This document shows positions 10,280-20,628 of a DNA stretch of 62,000 nucleotides, piece after piece. Below the pieces are notes generated by a model. It was not told the origin of the DNA. It was given only the letters and a program-made list of their open reading frames with translations, and made no database searches. The translations under genes and the position numbers were made by a program. Every line of letters begins with the position of its first letter. The first letter of the stretch is position 1. This stretch comes from Adiantum capillus-veneris (lineage: Eukaryota > Streptophyta > Polypodiopsida > Polypodiales > Pteridaceae): positions 36,771,469-36,833,468 of the forward strand of contig CM043942.1 in the NCBI GenBank assembly GCA_014529385.2. The letters are read 5' to 3'.

Positions 10280-10395
10280 TCTGCAATCATGGGTTCTTGT
10301 AGGTTCTTGGGTTCTTAAGTCCACGAGGAACTTGGGTTCTTGGGGATCTTGGTTCTTGGGGTTCTTGAGGTTCTTGAGGTTCTTGAGGTTTTCTT
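10280..10395. repeat. GGTTCTTG minisatellite in the A1 leader
   Basis: GGTTCTTG-like units repeat imperfectly about ten times between the primer site and the first Met of A1. They are probably slippage-generated; the reading frames across them are not credible genes. Confidence 0.75.
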
Positions 10396-10738
10396 TCGCT
10401 TGCAAATCGCGTTGGAGAAGGATCTTCTCTTCACCCGAGTTCTACTCCTTTCTGCGGACGCACCCCTTGGCGGCCTTGCGCTCACACCAAGGTTGCTTTT
10501 TCGTACCTTGCGTCGATTGGCCGGCCGCTAAGTGCACGGTCCGCTCTCAATGAGTGAAAAGAGACACAAGGAGAGGCTGGACAAGCCCTTCTTTCTTGGG
10601 ATTCCTGTCACTCTTCCACAAAACACGATTAGCAATCGACACGCCCAGGCGAACTTGGGTTCATGCGACCGCAACAAGCAAAAAGAAATCTTGTGGTTCT
10701 TGTGGTTCTTCTCTTGAGTAGTACAGAACACTTCCAAA

Positions 10739-10750
10739 GCTCTTATACCA
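10739..10750 (-). other. A1 primer binding site
   Basis: The minus strand reads TGGTATAAGAGC, one mismatch from the plant initiator-Met tRNA primer site TGGTATCAGAGC, one base inside the 5' LTR. Confidence 0.85.
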
Positions 10751-10751
10751 A

Positions 10752-11982
10752 TGTTAGGTGCAGCGGAATGATTGTTTGCGCTTTGCTCAAGATGAGTGCT
10801 CCGAACTGTGCTCAAGGTTCCTTTTAGTTCTTATGGAAGGGAGAGCCTTCCCTTCTTAATGGAAAATGCTATGATCACAACAAAGTAAATGGACACTGTG
10901 CGTGCAAGTGTATGAGACTTACAGATATAGAGAGAAGAGAGATACGACACCAGAGACGTTGTAAAACCCTCCTCCGAAGGCCCCACTCTCGTCGGCGAGA
11001 GTGGTCTACTTATGATTGCACAAAGTGGTACAATGCGTATGCAATGGACTGATGCAACTTGGGACTATGCCGATGACGACCACGGTGATGACGACGACGA
11101 CACTAGGGCTAAAATCTGCAATCTTTCTACTGCTGTCCAAAAAAGCTATGGTCTGAAATCTGCAACTAATCCAAAAACGCTGATTTGGGGGCTGTTTTCG
11201 GTGGGTCTTTGTCGCTGAAAATCTGCAGGTTTAGGACTGAAAATTGAGGTTCTTCATGGCTGAAATCTGATGATCTTTACGGAGTTGAATCTGCTACTTC
11301 TTGTTGGCTGAATCTGCTACTTTTTCTATTGCTGAAATCCAAAACGCTAGAGACTGAGGTTGACCAAAAACGCTAGCTGATCTTGCATTTCCAAAAACGT
11401 TGAGCATGTGAAAAACGCGAGGCATGTGATGGTCTTTCCGGCGACGATCTGATGCAAAAACGCCAAGGGCTTGGCTTTCCGGCGATGAATGCTGTTGAAA
11501 ACGCTAGGGATAGGAATCTGCTGCTTGGAGAAAACGCCAAGGCTTGGGATCTTGCTTGGAGGGAATCCACCAAGGTTTTGCTGAGAAGTTGCCTGTTGAG
11601 CAAGGTGCTCCTGCTGCCTCTTCTGCCATTTAGTGCTAACTTGGGTTTGCTTATATATTAACTTAGCAAAATTGCCTACCTACTTTTGTTGGAAAGTCAC
11701 TTAAAAATAATAAGTGAAAAATACCAAAAATAGGAAAAATAGGCTAAATGCACTGGAAAATTCCCCTAACTGATGCTAATGGATTCTGATGGGAATTCCG
11801 ATGATCATGCTGTGTGCAACCGGAGGATATGCATCTATGCTAAGTGACTGGGCATGCACGGTCTACGAATAGACTCACAAAAGTGCCAGATCACTGCTAA
11901 TCTAGACTTTACTGAACTGACTGAACCCTGTTGTGGTGTAGCTTGTCCACGGACACATAGGGTTGGGATGTGTCACATGACA
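10752..11982 (-). repeat. A1 5' LTR
   Basis: TGTTAGGTGCAGCGG...TGTCACATGACA, the partner of 7255-8482. Confidence 0.9.
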
Positions 11983-12207
11983 CTAGGGGATAGAGGAGCA
12001 CAACTAGTAGGGACATGGATCCCACTTTTGTTATATGCTGATGATATTGTGTTGATTTATGACTCCCCAGAGGTAATGCAACGCTATTTGGATGCCTTAC
12101 ATGTATTTGCGAAGGATAGTGGATAGTCTGTCAACCTTGGTAAAACCAAGGTTATGGTGTTTAAGACCACACTACAGTGGTCAGGAGGTTAGCTCCCACA
12201 TTTACCT
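11983..12207 (+). pseudogene. LINE reverse transcriptase fragment, YADD piece
   Basis: Contains the catalytic LLYADDIVLIYDSPE block (about 12030-12075), then VNLGKTKVMVF after an in-frame stop (about 12124). It continues the copy-2 LINE after A1 and ends at the F LTR. Confidence 0.88.
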
Positions 12208-12267
12208 GTCACAAAAATACGGAAGCGTAAACTGACTTTTAATTGTACTTCAAATACTCAAGAGAAT

Positions 12268-12300
<33 letters not shown>

Positions 12301-12386
12301 TTCATTGGGGACCAGAAGATGGGTTGGTCCCCCCCATAAAGAGATTATCTTTATTACTAAGGGAGAATCTTTACAAGCACAGGAAT
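12208..12386 (-). mobile_element. LTR fragment, family F
   Basis: Begins TGTCACAAAAATACGG and matches 18439-18622 until CTTTACAAGCACAGGAA, where the copia LTR begins. It includes a GA run (about 12269-12297) and a GGTTGGTCCCCC block. The F LTR had inserted in LINE copy 2; its other end was not identified. Confidence 0.75.
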
Positions 12387-12665
12387 TGTTGGGTTAAAGG
12401 CCTAAATAACCCCTTTTGGTACATTTTTATACTTTGTCCAGGTTCAATATGAACCTGACACATTTTTTAAAGGTCACTTATAATAAAAGTGGGAAAATCC
12501 AAAACTCACTTATTGAGTTTTTCCCAAAAACGTGAGCTCTCTCTCTCTCCCTCTTCGTTCTGCTAGCGCTTCCTTTCTGCAGCACAGTGCCTCCACTTCA
12601 AGCCTCAAGGCCTACACATCTTCGCGTGCTCTATCACTTGCACACACCGCCGCTCGCTCATCAAT

Positions 12666-12677
12666 TGGTATCAGAGT
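12666..12677 (+). other. copia primer binding site
   Basis: TGGTATCAGAGT, complementary to the initiator-Met tRNA 3' end, five bases after the LTR. Confidence 0.85.
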
Positions 12678-13416
12678 CCAATTAGGGTTTGCTCCCAAAC
12701 CTGCAAACGCTGATTTTCAGCCAAGGAGGTCAACTTTCAAGCAAGATTTTGCAATTTCATCGCCAAAGGACTCGTCCCCGGGCACTAGAGAGCTCCCGGC
12801 AAGTCAAATTGATCTAAAACAGGCTGAAATTAGGTTAAAATCAGTAAATTACAGGTTATGACAGCAAAATACAGGTTTTGCAAATGATGTATTAAGGTGT
12901 GGGAACACTTTTGCTAAGTCCCCGCTACCCAAAACACTGAAATTGCCGAAAAACGGTTCCTAAAACAGGTGTTTTCAGCAAATTTCAGATTTACGTAGGT
13001 TTTTGCAAGTGTTTTTATGATGCGACTACATTGGGAAAAGTGCAAATTGATGCAATCTACGCACGTTTGACAAATTTTGGCTATGTATGACCATTTGTGG
13101 CTCAATTTCATGCAATTTGATGCTACAAATTGGGGCTTTTGCTCTTACATGCTTCTAAAGGCTATGCATTAGCCTTCTGTATGTTCTATGAGGCTAAAAA
13201 CAACTAAATTTGTTGTTTTTGAGCACAAATTCGCTCGCTGAAATTTTCTGCGCATAAATTTCAGAAATTGTTTTTTGTGTCCAAATCGACCTATTTTGCT
13301 CCAAATTGCTCGTGTGACCATTTGGAGCTGTAGTGCACACCTCTGTGAGGCTATACTCCGGTTTTTGTGCATTTTGCCCAAAAATTCAGCGTATTAGCCC
13401 TCTTATTCGTGCAACT

Positions 13417-13845
13417 ATGGCCTCATCTTCTTCGGATGTGAAGAATCTCTTCGAAATTAGGAGGTTTGATGGAACAGGTTTCGACCTTTGGAAAGACAAG
13501 ATCCAGGGAATCCTATTTCTTAAGGATTGTGAAGGGGCACTTGAACAGGTAAAGACACAGAATATGACAGATGAAGCATGGGTTAGCCTGAACAGGAAGG
13601 CTGTTACATACATTAAAATGGCCATGACCGATGAGACAGTCATTGATGTGAAAGGTCTCACAACTGCTTTTGATGTGTGGAAGAAGTTAAAGGGAATGTA
13701 TGAAAATACAACGCCTGTCAACCAAGTGTATTTGATGCGAAAACTTGTTGGCATGCAACTAGATGAGTCCAAGAGCGCTGCAGAGCACTTGTCGTTGTTC
13801 GCAGGTACTTTGTCGCAGTTAGGACTCAGGCTTGCCCCCTTTTGA
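13417..13845 (+). CDS. copia gag, N-terminal part
   Basis: Starts at the ATG of MASSSSDVKNLFEIRRFDG. It follows the usual copia gag pattern: F-D-G-T-G-F-x-L-W-K near residue 20, then W..LNRKA near residue 55 and VWKKLKGMYE near residue 90. This is the capsid-like domain that packages the RNA. The frame ends at 13845 after a shift near 13835; the continuing capsid sequence (DDKLKAIFLLMTLPESWE) is in another frame. The ORF annotation could begin at an upstream Met (13333), but homology starts at 13417. Confidence 0.8.
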   Translation: MASSSSDVKNLFEIRRFDGTGFDLWKDKIQGILFLKDCEGALEQVKTQNMTDEAWVSLNRKAVTYIKMAMTDETVIDVKGLTTAFDVWKKLKGMYENTTPVNQVYLMRKLVGMQLDESKSAAEHLSLFAGTLSQLGLRLAPF

Positions 13846-14134
13846 TGATAAGTTGAAAGCTATCTTCTTGCTTATGACCTTACCTGAGTCATGGGAAACA
13901 TTGGTGTTTGATGCTTTGTTGACTATCAATGATGCATTATCCCATACTTGGATTGTTGATTCCGGTGCTTCATTCCATGTGACTCCTATCAAGGAGTGTT
14001 TCTCTACTTTTGATGCAAGCAAACGTGGCCATGTATACCTTGGAAACAATCATGCATGTTCCATTGAGAGTATTGGCACTGTGCATCTCTCCATAGAGCG
14101 ACCCGCTTTTTCAATCTATTTTCTCAAACTTTAG
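13832..14134 (+). pseudogene. copia gag end fused to protease start, zinc knuckle deleted
   Basis: LPESWETLVFDALL (end of the gag capsid) runs directly into HTWIVDSGASFHVTP, the aspartic protease active-site motif (D-S-G-A). The CCHC zinc knuckle that normally lies between them is missing, so an internal deletion joined them in frame. The frame is broken from the upstream gag and truncated downstream. Confidence 0.78.
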
Positions 14135-14742
14135 TAGGACATATTGTCCTTTTGCAAGATTGAGATTCCTTCTGTGCTTGTTTGCTTTTCTCTTTTGTTG
14201 CTCTTGAGTACGAAGAATCGCTTGCTTTACTTGTTGATAGACAGTATCAATATTGCGCACAAATTCATCTGCAACAAAGATGTTTTCTTTGGTGACCATA
14301 ATATGAAGTAAAAGAGGCTTCCCATAAATAATGTCGAAGGAAGCTTTACCAATTGAGGAATGTATGGTATTATTATACGCAAACTCAACTAATAGTAAGT
14401 TTTGTTCACATTCGGATTGTCTTTCCGAAACATAGCACTTGAGGAGGTCTAAAACAATGGCATTGGCGATTTCGCTTTGACCATCTGTTTGAGGATGATA
14501 AGCTGATGAAAAATCAAGCTTAGTTCCCAAGTTCTCGACCAATGCTTGCCAAAATAGACTAGTCATGCGAGGATCTCAATCACTGACAATAGTCTTTGGC
14601 AATCCATGATGTTTAAAAATTTGAGCTAGAAATATTCTAGCCATGTGCTCAGCTTTGATCGTCTTTTTAACTGGAAGGAAATGTGCTTGCTTACTGAATC
14701 TGTCTACTATAGTCTATAGTCCAGATTGCATCATTTCCATTC
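14105..14742 (-). pseudogene. Ty3/gypsy integrase core fragment, inverted
   Basis: The minus-strand frame of 14111-14566 carries the integrase core (YHPQTDGQSEIANAIV, LLVEFAYNNTIHSS) and the downstream VLLKFEK motif. Sequence to 14742 continues upstream with DAIWTI, FKHHGLPKTIVSD and a stop at the second catalytic region. It is related to gypsy-1 but distinct. It is wedged between the copia fragment and the gypsy-2 gag in opposite orientation, so it came by rearrangement or truncated insertion. Confidence 0.82.
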
Positions 14743-14851
14743 TTGGATCGCAGAGGAAACCTCCAGAACGTCATGTGCGGTTTAATCCAAAGATTCAAGA
14801 GCGGGATCCTCTTGATTCTCCTCAGTTTTCTTTCATGAAGGATCTGGATGA

Positions 14852-15410
14852 TGTCACAAAGTGATGACGTGGCGGATAGCAAAAACCCTAATTTCTGCCA
14901 GAAACCCTAAAATTCTTGCAAACCCTAATTTTTGCAAGAAACCCTAATTTCGGAAATCGCGGAGGCTTTTTTTTTTTTTTTTAAATTTAAATGATGAGCG
15001 ACGCGAATCTTGCTTTTTCTCCATGCCATGAGAAAGAGAGAGAACTTGCTTTTTTTTTTTTTTTTTAAAGAGACTCTCTAAGAGAGAGAACTGATGCTTT
15101 TTATTTTTAAAAGCTTTTGGGGCTCTGCTTTTGGGCATCCCTTGTACCTTTAAATACGTGGTGAGGGCTTCACTTCTCAGAGCATCTGGACGCAGAGTCT
15201 GAGAGTGAAACCCTAGCCACTCTCTTGTACTTTGATTTGATTAATATAAAAAGAAATACCGAAAGGGGCGCCAGTCTTTGGGGCCAATATATCTAGGTAC
15301 GGAACTCCGCCGGACCAGTGTACATCTATTGTGATCTGTGACTTGTTTTGAAGTGGTTATTTGGTGCTGTCGCGGTTGATTCTTGACTTGGAGTATCCAA
15401 GTCTGTTACA
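14852..15410 (+). mobile_element. Solo LTR, family H (gypsy-1-like)
   Basis: Starts TGTCACAAAGTGATGACGTGG and ends AAGTCTGTTACA, with a perfect 5-bp repeat GATGA (14847-14851 and 15411-15415). The gypsy-2 gag sequence reads across the flanks. It resembles the inner gypsy-1 LTRs and shares the AAATACCGAAAGGGGCGCC core (about 15252-15318). It carries five AAACCCTA-type motifs (14880-14945) and two T runs (about 14966, 15051). Confidence 0.9.
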
Positions 15411-15559
15411 GATGACATAGTCGCTCTATAAGACATGTTTCTTGACGATCCGTCGCAGCAGGAAGTGCATTTAAGGGAAAGGACTCCTGTCCACAAGGTG
15501 TCTAAGCATAGAAAGAAGGAGCACCATAAGAGGAAGCACCACAAGCAGAAAGTCAGGAG

Positions 15560-16300
15560 ACAAAGATGTAAAATTCGACACCTACAATGGCCGGCGTGAT
15601 AATGACAGCTTTGGCTTTCATCCGCCAATTTGAAGTTGCACTTGCAGAAGGGAACCTTAAAGAAAGGTCCAAGCTTCGCCATGTCAGTATGTACTTGAAA
15701 GGCACCGCCAACAGTTAGTGGTTAACCCTAATCCTGGAAAAATGCAAACCCCAAGATTGGACTGCTTTCAAGGAGTTCTACGCACAGTTCCTTCCTCCAG
15801 ACTATGAGGAAGAAGTAAAGAAAGAATGGGATCGACTCTCACAGTCAGAGAACGAAACTGTTCCACGCTATGTGGATAGGTTTTGGGACGTTCTCTTGAA
15901 AGTCACTCCATTAAAAAAGATTGAAGATTCGGAGAAGATGTGCAAGTTTGAAGCAGGATTGCATGAAGCCTTGCAAAAGGCTATGAAGCTTGACCATTGA
16001 GGTAACTTGCAGATACTTGTGGAATCAACTCGCATAGCTAACGGAATACATGACAAGGGTACTCCCAGGAAGATGGAGCAAAGCACCTATCATGCCAAGC
16101 AGAAGGCTCTCCATGAACAGTCTACCTCTACTTTTTTCTTCTCAAAAGAAGAAAAGAACCCCCTCCGATGCAGAAGCAAAGCCAAATCAGCCCAAGAAAG
16201 GGTAATATCTCTCTCTTGCTGAATTGAGAACCTACATCAGCGAAGGAAGATGCTTCAAGTGTGGACAAATTGAACATATGAAGGTGATTGCCCTACCAAA
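15560..16300 (+). pseudogene. gypsy-2 gag, frameshifted
   Basis: Broken frames contain a retrotransposon gag core: KFDTYNGRRDND near 15565, then YVLERH/MYLKGTA, and DWTAFKEFYAQFLPPDYEEE in another frame near 15760. A knuckle start RCFKCGQIEHMK (16250-16280) follows. There are at least three frameshifts and several stops. Confidence 0.78.
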
Positions 16301-16693
16301 ACCCCGCAACCACCTTCTTCCGATGCAGTCCCAGATGTACAGGGGAATACAACCAAGGATGGAAAAGAAAGAGCTCTTCTCAAAGCATGGGGTAGCATCA
16401 ACAACCAACGAAAAAACTTTATCCTTTGATCATAAAGGAAAGCGATATCTTGTACTTGCAGATGCAAGTGATTGGCGTATCCCCATCGCCAATCACATTG
16501 CAATCAAGAAAGTAATGGAAAAGTGTGTTTCAGCGTACTTAATTTTTGCAAGAGAGAGAGAGATGTGTCTGTTTCACAACTTTCTTCCTCTTTAGAGCAA
16601 AAAAGAATTAAGTTATTAGAAAGTTTTGAAGATTGTTTTGCAGATGAACTTCCAAATGAACTCCCACCTTGACCTGAGGATCATACAATTGAT

Positions 16694-17344
16694 TTGATTC
16701 CAAGCAGTTCTCCTCCAAATCAGCCCCCTTATCGAGTTAGTCTAATGCAACAAGAGGAAATACTCAAGCAGGTTAACGAACTCTTGGAGAAGGGCTTAAT
16801 AAGGCCTAGTACTTCTCCATATTGTTCACATGTCTTGCTACTACAGAAAAAGGATGGCACATTCCGCATGTGCATAGACTACAGATCTTTAAACAAAATC
16901 ACAATCAAGAATCGATTCCCAATCCATCGGATTGATGACATTCTTGATAAGTTACGAGTAAGTGTCTTTAGTCGTATAGACTTGAAGAGCGGGTATCATC
17001 AAATCCGCATACCTCCTCAGGATGTGCATAAGACTTCATTTAGAACAACCTTCGGGTTGTATAAATTCTTAGTGATGCCTTTTGGACTCACTAATGCACC
17101 AGCCACATTCAACAGAATGATGGATAGAATCTTTCACTCCTATAGAAAATTTACAGGAGTTTTCTTCGATGACGTCTTAATTTTCTCAAAGACGGAAGAA
17201 GAACACTATAAGCATCTCGCATTAGTGTTTGAAGAATTACGCAAACACAAATTATTTGTGAATGCTAAGAAGAGAGTTCTTTCTAAAAGAAATTCACTAC
17301 TTGGGCCATATAGTATCTCCCAACCAGGTGAGAATGGACCCTGA
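16694..17344 (+). pseudogene. gypsy-2 reverse transcriptase
   Basis: The 216-residue frame covers most RT motifs: KKDGTFRMCIDYRSLNKIT near residue 52, then [30 protein letters not shown] and the catalytic GVFFDDVLIFSK near residue 155. FFDD in place of YVDD is usual in plant gypsy elements. The frame shifts near 17270. The sequence upstream (PEDHTIDLIPSSSPPNQPPYRVS) marks the normal entry to RT. Confidence 0.88.
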
Positions 17345-17765
17345 TAAGATTCAAGCAGTTATAGCATGGCCTACGCCAACTACAGTACCTGATGTACGAA
17401 GTTTTCTCGGACTCTGTTCCTATTATCGGCATTTCATTCGAGCCTTTGCCGCCATAGCAGGTCCTCTCTATGATCTGACAAAGAAGCGGATTCCATTCCA
17501 TTGGGGGCCTGGCCAAAAACAAGCTTTTGAAAAGCTTAAGTATCTACTTAATCATGGACCTGTTCTCACCGTCCCTGATCTTCGCAAACCTTTTGAGGTG
17601 TATTGCGATGCATCTGGAGATTGTGTAGGAGCAGTTTTGAACCAAGAGGGTCATGCCATAGCCTACGAAAGTCGGCGCCTTAGAGATGCGGAGTTGCATA
17701 CACTTCAGAAACAAAGAATGCGGTTGCAGATGCTCTCTCCAGGCGTCCAAAGATCAATGCAATGA
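17262..17765 (+). pseudogene. gypsy-2 RT thumb and truncated RNase H
   Basis: Continues the RT through HYLGHIVSPNQVRMDP, FLGLCSYYRHFIR and into RNase H (FEVYCDASGDCVGAVLNQ). After AYESRRLRDAELHT an internal deletion removes the rest of RNase H; a shifted frame resumes at NAVADALSRRPK near 17717. The RNase H is therefore catalytically incomplete. Confidence 0.85.
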
Positions 17766-18165
17766 CAACAATTTATCATGAGGAACTAGAATCTCTCAGT
17801 GAGATGTATCCTCAAGATCCAGACTTCGCTACAATTTGGGCAGATCTTCAAGCTGGTCACTCAAGGCCACCTTATTCCATTAGGGATAATACGATCTATC
17901 GTCAACCAGCAATATGCATAGCTCAACCCTTACGACACAAGGTGATGGATAAAGCACATAATTATCCTAAAGCCGGGCATCGAGGAATTGCTGCTACCAC
18001 TAGTGCTCTCGAAAGATATTTCTTTTGGCCAACACTCCGGGCGGACATTGAAAAATATGTACACGAGTGTTTAGTCTGCCAAAAAGTAAAATATGACAGA
18101 CATGAAGTTGTTTATGGCAAGCTTCAGCCACTCCCTGTGCCTAACACGCCATGGGAAAGTATTGC
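17762..18165 (+). pseudogene. gypsy-2 integrase N-terminus
   Basis: The HHCC zinc-binding part is present: H in AGHRGIAATT, then FFWPTLRADIEKYVHECLVCQKVK with the CxxC pair. It goes on to LPVPNTPWESIA, the usual lead-in to the catalytic core, and is then replaced by the F leader. The DDE core is missing. Confidence 0.85.
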
Positions 18166-18498
18166 GTGCATGCGGGAGGTTCCAATTAAAGGATCTTTCT
18201 TTGGTTCTTGCGTCTTTGGGTTCTGCGGGATTTCTCCCGACCCCATCTGCACTTTCTCCTTCCCTTTCTCAAGGGTATGGAGAATCTTCTGGACTTCTGG
18301 ATGGGAGCGAGCTTTTTGCAACTCTCCCACCTGCTGTTGAAGGATAGAGAACTCTATCTCGCATCCTTCCATTTCTGCAGTCTGCCAAGAGTCGTCAATC
18401 CCTTAAGAAAGAGAGAAATCACCTGGCTCTGATACCACTGTCACAAAAATACAGAGCGTAAACAGACTTTTAATTGTACTTCGAATACTCAAGAGAAT

Positions 18499-18535
<37 letters not shown>

Positions 18536-19440
18536 ACACTTCATTGGGGACCAGAAGATGGGTTGGTCCCCCCCCATAAAGAGATTATCTTTATTACTAA
18601 GGGAGAATCTTTACAAGCACAAGAACGGGGCAATAGCCAGTCCTCTATTCTTTCTTTTCTGCTTCTGACTGAGAGAGAGCAAAAGCTACTCTCTGAATAC
18701 TGAGAGGATTTTCCCTCTGCTATGAGATTTTGGGAAGCTCTCAAAAACGAGAGTCTATCTTCCATAAAACTCAACCGAAGCTCTCGAAAATGAGAGTCTA
18801 CCTTCCGCTAACTGTGTCCCTTTATGCATAATCATTCCTGCAACAAAAACAAGGGAGAAACACGCAAAATGCACGCACATATGCTTGCTGTAATTTTCTG
18901 CACATAACCTGAAAATGTTACCGGAGCACCTTTCAATGCCGAAATAGAGACCTTTTTCGCGATGGAATCGCACCAAACTTTGTGTACACGTAGTGTAGGT
19001 AGAGAAGAACTACATTCTATGTGTATTTGGCTGAAATTCACCCTGAAAGAGATGATTAAGGGCTGAAAATAGAGAATTTACAGCCACCACACTCTACGAA
19101 GAGAGTGCCTGTTGCAACTTCTCACGACGAAACTTCACCAAAAGCTGGCTATGGCTATGAGAACCATTGTTCTAGACAATGGGAGCACGAAGCCACCACA
19201 TATGTCGCAAGGGGCTGCTCTCAAGCTTCCATGGAGCTCTCCAATGCGTAGAGCATACTCACAATAAGGGGGGGGGAGAGCACTGCCAACACTGAGAAAT
19301 GGGGGAGGGGGTGCTCTTATCAAGCCAACAAGAAGAGAGGGCGCTAGGAAGAGAGAGAGGGTGAGAGTGAGAGTAAGAGCTAGTTTGTATTGGTAAGTGT
19401 GCCAAGTGGCACACTTACTTAATAACTTAAAACCATTCAA
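18166..19440 (-). mobile_element. Element F: 5' leader, primer site and LTR
   Basis: A minus-strand leader (18166-18425) abuts a primer site (18426-18438, reverse complement of CTCTGATACCAC). Next comes an LTR starting TGTCACAAAAATACAGAG at 18439. The first 180 bp match the F fragment at 12208-12386. The right end is unclear; about 19440 is where GA/AG-rich LTR-like sequence stops, and a GTGTGCCAAGTGGCACAC near-palindrome (about 19396) lies near it. No coding sequence is recognised. Confidence 0.55.
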
Positions 19441-19694
19441 TTTTCACATTTAAAAGTCCCTATGCTATTAATGAAATGTGCAAATTAACTCATAACTGCA
19501 CACACAGATGCTACTAAGGAAATGTTAGCTACTCCCCAGCACAATGTCGTACCGACACTGCTCTTGCATTACCTGTTCGCACTTGTCCGGCCATTTGGTC
19601 GAGCACAAATCATTTAAAATAATTTAATTGACTTATCCTAAGGCTGTAAAAATAATTCAAGCCTTAGGGTTACTGTTGTTCTAAGGACCCCATC
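19441..19694. other. No recognisable feature
   Basis: AT-rich sequence between the F and B material. No ORF, repeat match or splice-bounded exon was seen; it may be the unseen end of the F LTR. Confidence 0.5.
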
Positions 19695-20334
19695 TCATTC
19701 CTGTGCTTGCACTGACACGCGTAATTTTCTGAGCCTGATTAATCCGGCTCCGAAGGTGGGGTATCGAATCACAACCGCCACAGATATGAAAAGATCATTC
19801 ATGGCTGCCCTTTCCAGCCTACGAGTCTCGGCTTCGGCCGCCAATTGAGGTTCCTCTCGCTCCGCCGCTTCCGCACGCTCTAGTCGACACACTTCTTCTT
19901 ACCGCACCTCCATCATCATCCACATTATAGCATCCATGGGATTTGGTGGCAAAGAGGGAGGGGTAGGGGGAGGACTCATGGGCGGATCCACAGGTGAAAC
20001 TTGCTCGCCTTCTTGATTGGTGGAGGTCTCCATACCGCTACGAGTCTTGGCCATGCAAGGATTTCCGCTCTTGGTTCAAGGAAGGTTGCATACTAATTTT
20101 CGGGAGCCTATCTACTCTCTTGTCGGTGCACCACGCACGCAACACCCGGTATACAATTGGTTGCTATTTTCCAACACTCAAGGCACACAATCCTACGCGC
20201 AATGGCAGGCCTGCACTTCCAAGAGAGGGAGGAGTATATGCAAAAGGGCTATCAACACAACCAAAAACAAAAGAGAGAAAAAACTTTCTGGGGATTAGCA
20301 AATTAGTGCAAAATCTTCAAAGCCCTGATACCCA
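19695..20334 (-). mobile_element. Element B: 5' internal region
   Basis: Directly inside the B LTR (20335) the minus strand reads a primer site TGGGTATCAGGGCT (20321-20334). A leader of about 260 bp and the start of a gag-like frame follow. It is truncated on the left near 19695. Confidence 0.7.
19750..20054 (-). pseudogene. Element B gag-like N-terminus with an internal stop
   Basis: A Met at 20054 opens MAKTRSGMETSTNQEG, then a Pro-rich stretch and a Met-rich helix. A stop codon at 19899-19901 interrupts the frame, which continues as an acidic Glu/Arg/Ala-rich helix (LERAEAAEREEP). A MA-x-TRSG start followed by a Pro-rich segment and a charged helix is common in plant Ty3/gypsy gag proteins. 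Only the first 100 or so codons survive. Confidence 0.55.
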
Positions 20335-20628
20335 TGTCAGGTGCAACCGAATTGAAATGGTGAAGATCTAAGTTTTACACTTCCAAATATCCTCTTCTTT
20401 CTTTCCTTGCGTTAGTGATTCCTTTTAGCTTGAATGATGGTTCCTTTTAGTTTTCCCTTAAGAGAGGGATTGAGAGAGTGCAGTAGAGATGTAGAGAGAG
20501 AGAGAGAGAGAGAGAAGAGGAAAATGATACCAAATGGGGTTCCAACCAACCCTCTCAAGGGCCCCCACACCGTTGCCGATGTGGTATTTGCTTTAGATTG
20601 CGTAAATAGAATGTACACACATGCAATA

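Larger units (their letters stand above)
7255..11982 (-). mobile_element. A1: non-autonomous LTR retrotransposon with an unfamiliar ORF
   Basis: Two LTRs of about 1.23 kb (10752-11982 as the 5' LTR, 7255-8482 as the 3' LTR) bound a 2.27-kb body. The flanking 5-bp repeat CTAGG (7250-7254 and 11983-11987) is perfect and the LINE resumes across it. The primer site (10739-10750, reverse complement TGGTATAAGAGC) and a polypurine tract next to 8483 (AAAAGGAGGGGA on the minus strand) fix the strand. No protease, RT, RNase H or integrase is present, so it would have to be moved in trans. The body holds an N-terminal coiled-coil coding part, a His/Asp-rich linker and a conserved region of about 300 residues. 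Confidence 0.9.
6138..12207 (+). mobile_element. LINE copy 2, split by two LTR insertions
   Basis: Three LINE pieces are collinear with copy 1: 6138-6361, 7184-7254 and 11983-12207. They carry in order FVDFRKAFDTVPRD..GVKQGC, then the PLSPTLFGMYVDEASDY region, then the YADDIVL box and VNLGKTKVM. Solo LTR E splits the first two (repeat GGATG) and element A1 splits the last two (repeat CTAGG). The last piece stops where an F LTR begins. Confidence 0.88.
12387..14133 (+). mobile_element. Ty1/copia fragment: 5' LTR, primer site, gag, protease start
   Basis: A 5' LTR of about 274 bp (TGTTGGGTTAAAG...CGCTCGCTCA, 12387-12660) is followed after 5 bp by TGGTATCAGAGT (12666-12677). A long leader, a gag frame and the beginning of an aspartic protease follow. 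The fragment is cut at about 14110-14133 by a minus-strand gypsy integrase piece. Integrase, RT and RNase H are absent. Confidence 0.8.
14743..18165 (+). mobile_element. gypsy-2 internal region, degenerate
   Basis: A plus-strand Ty3/gypsy body without recognisable LTRs. It starts with an upstream gag segment (PPERHVRFNPK), is broken by solo LTR H, and continues with gag, zinc knuckle, RT, half of RNase H and the start of integrase. It is cut at 18165 by a minus-strand F leader. The protease and the second half of RNase H are deleted. Confidence 0.82.
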
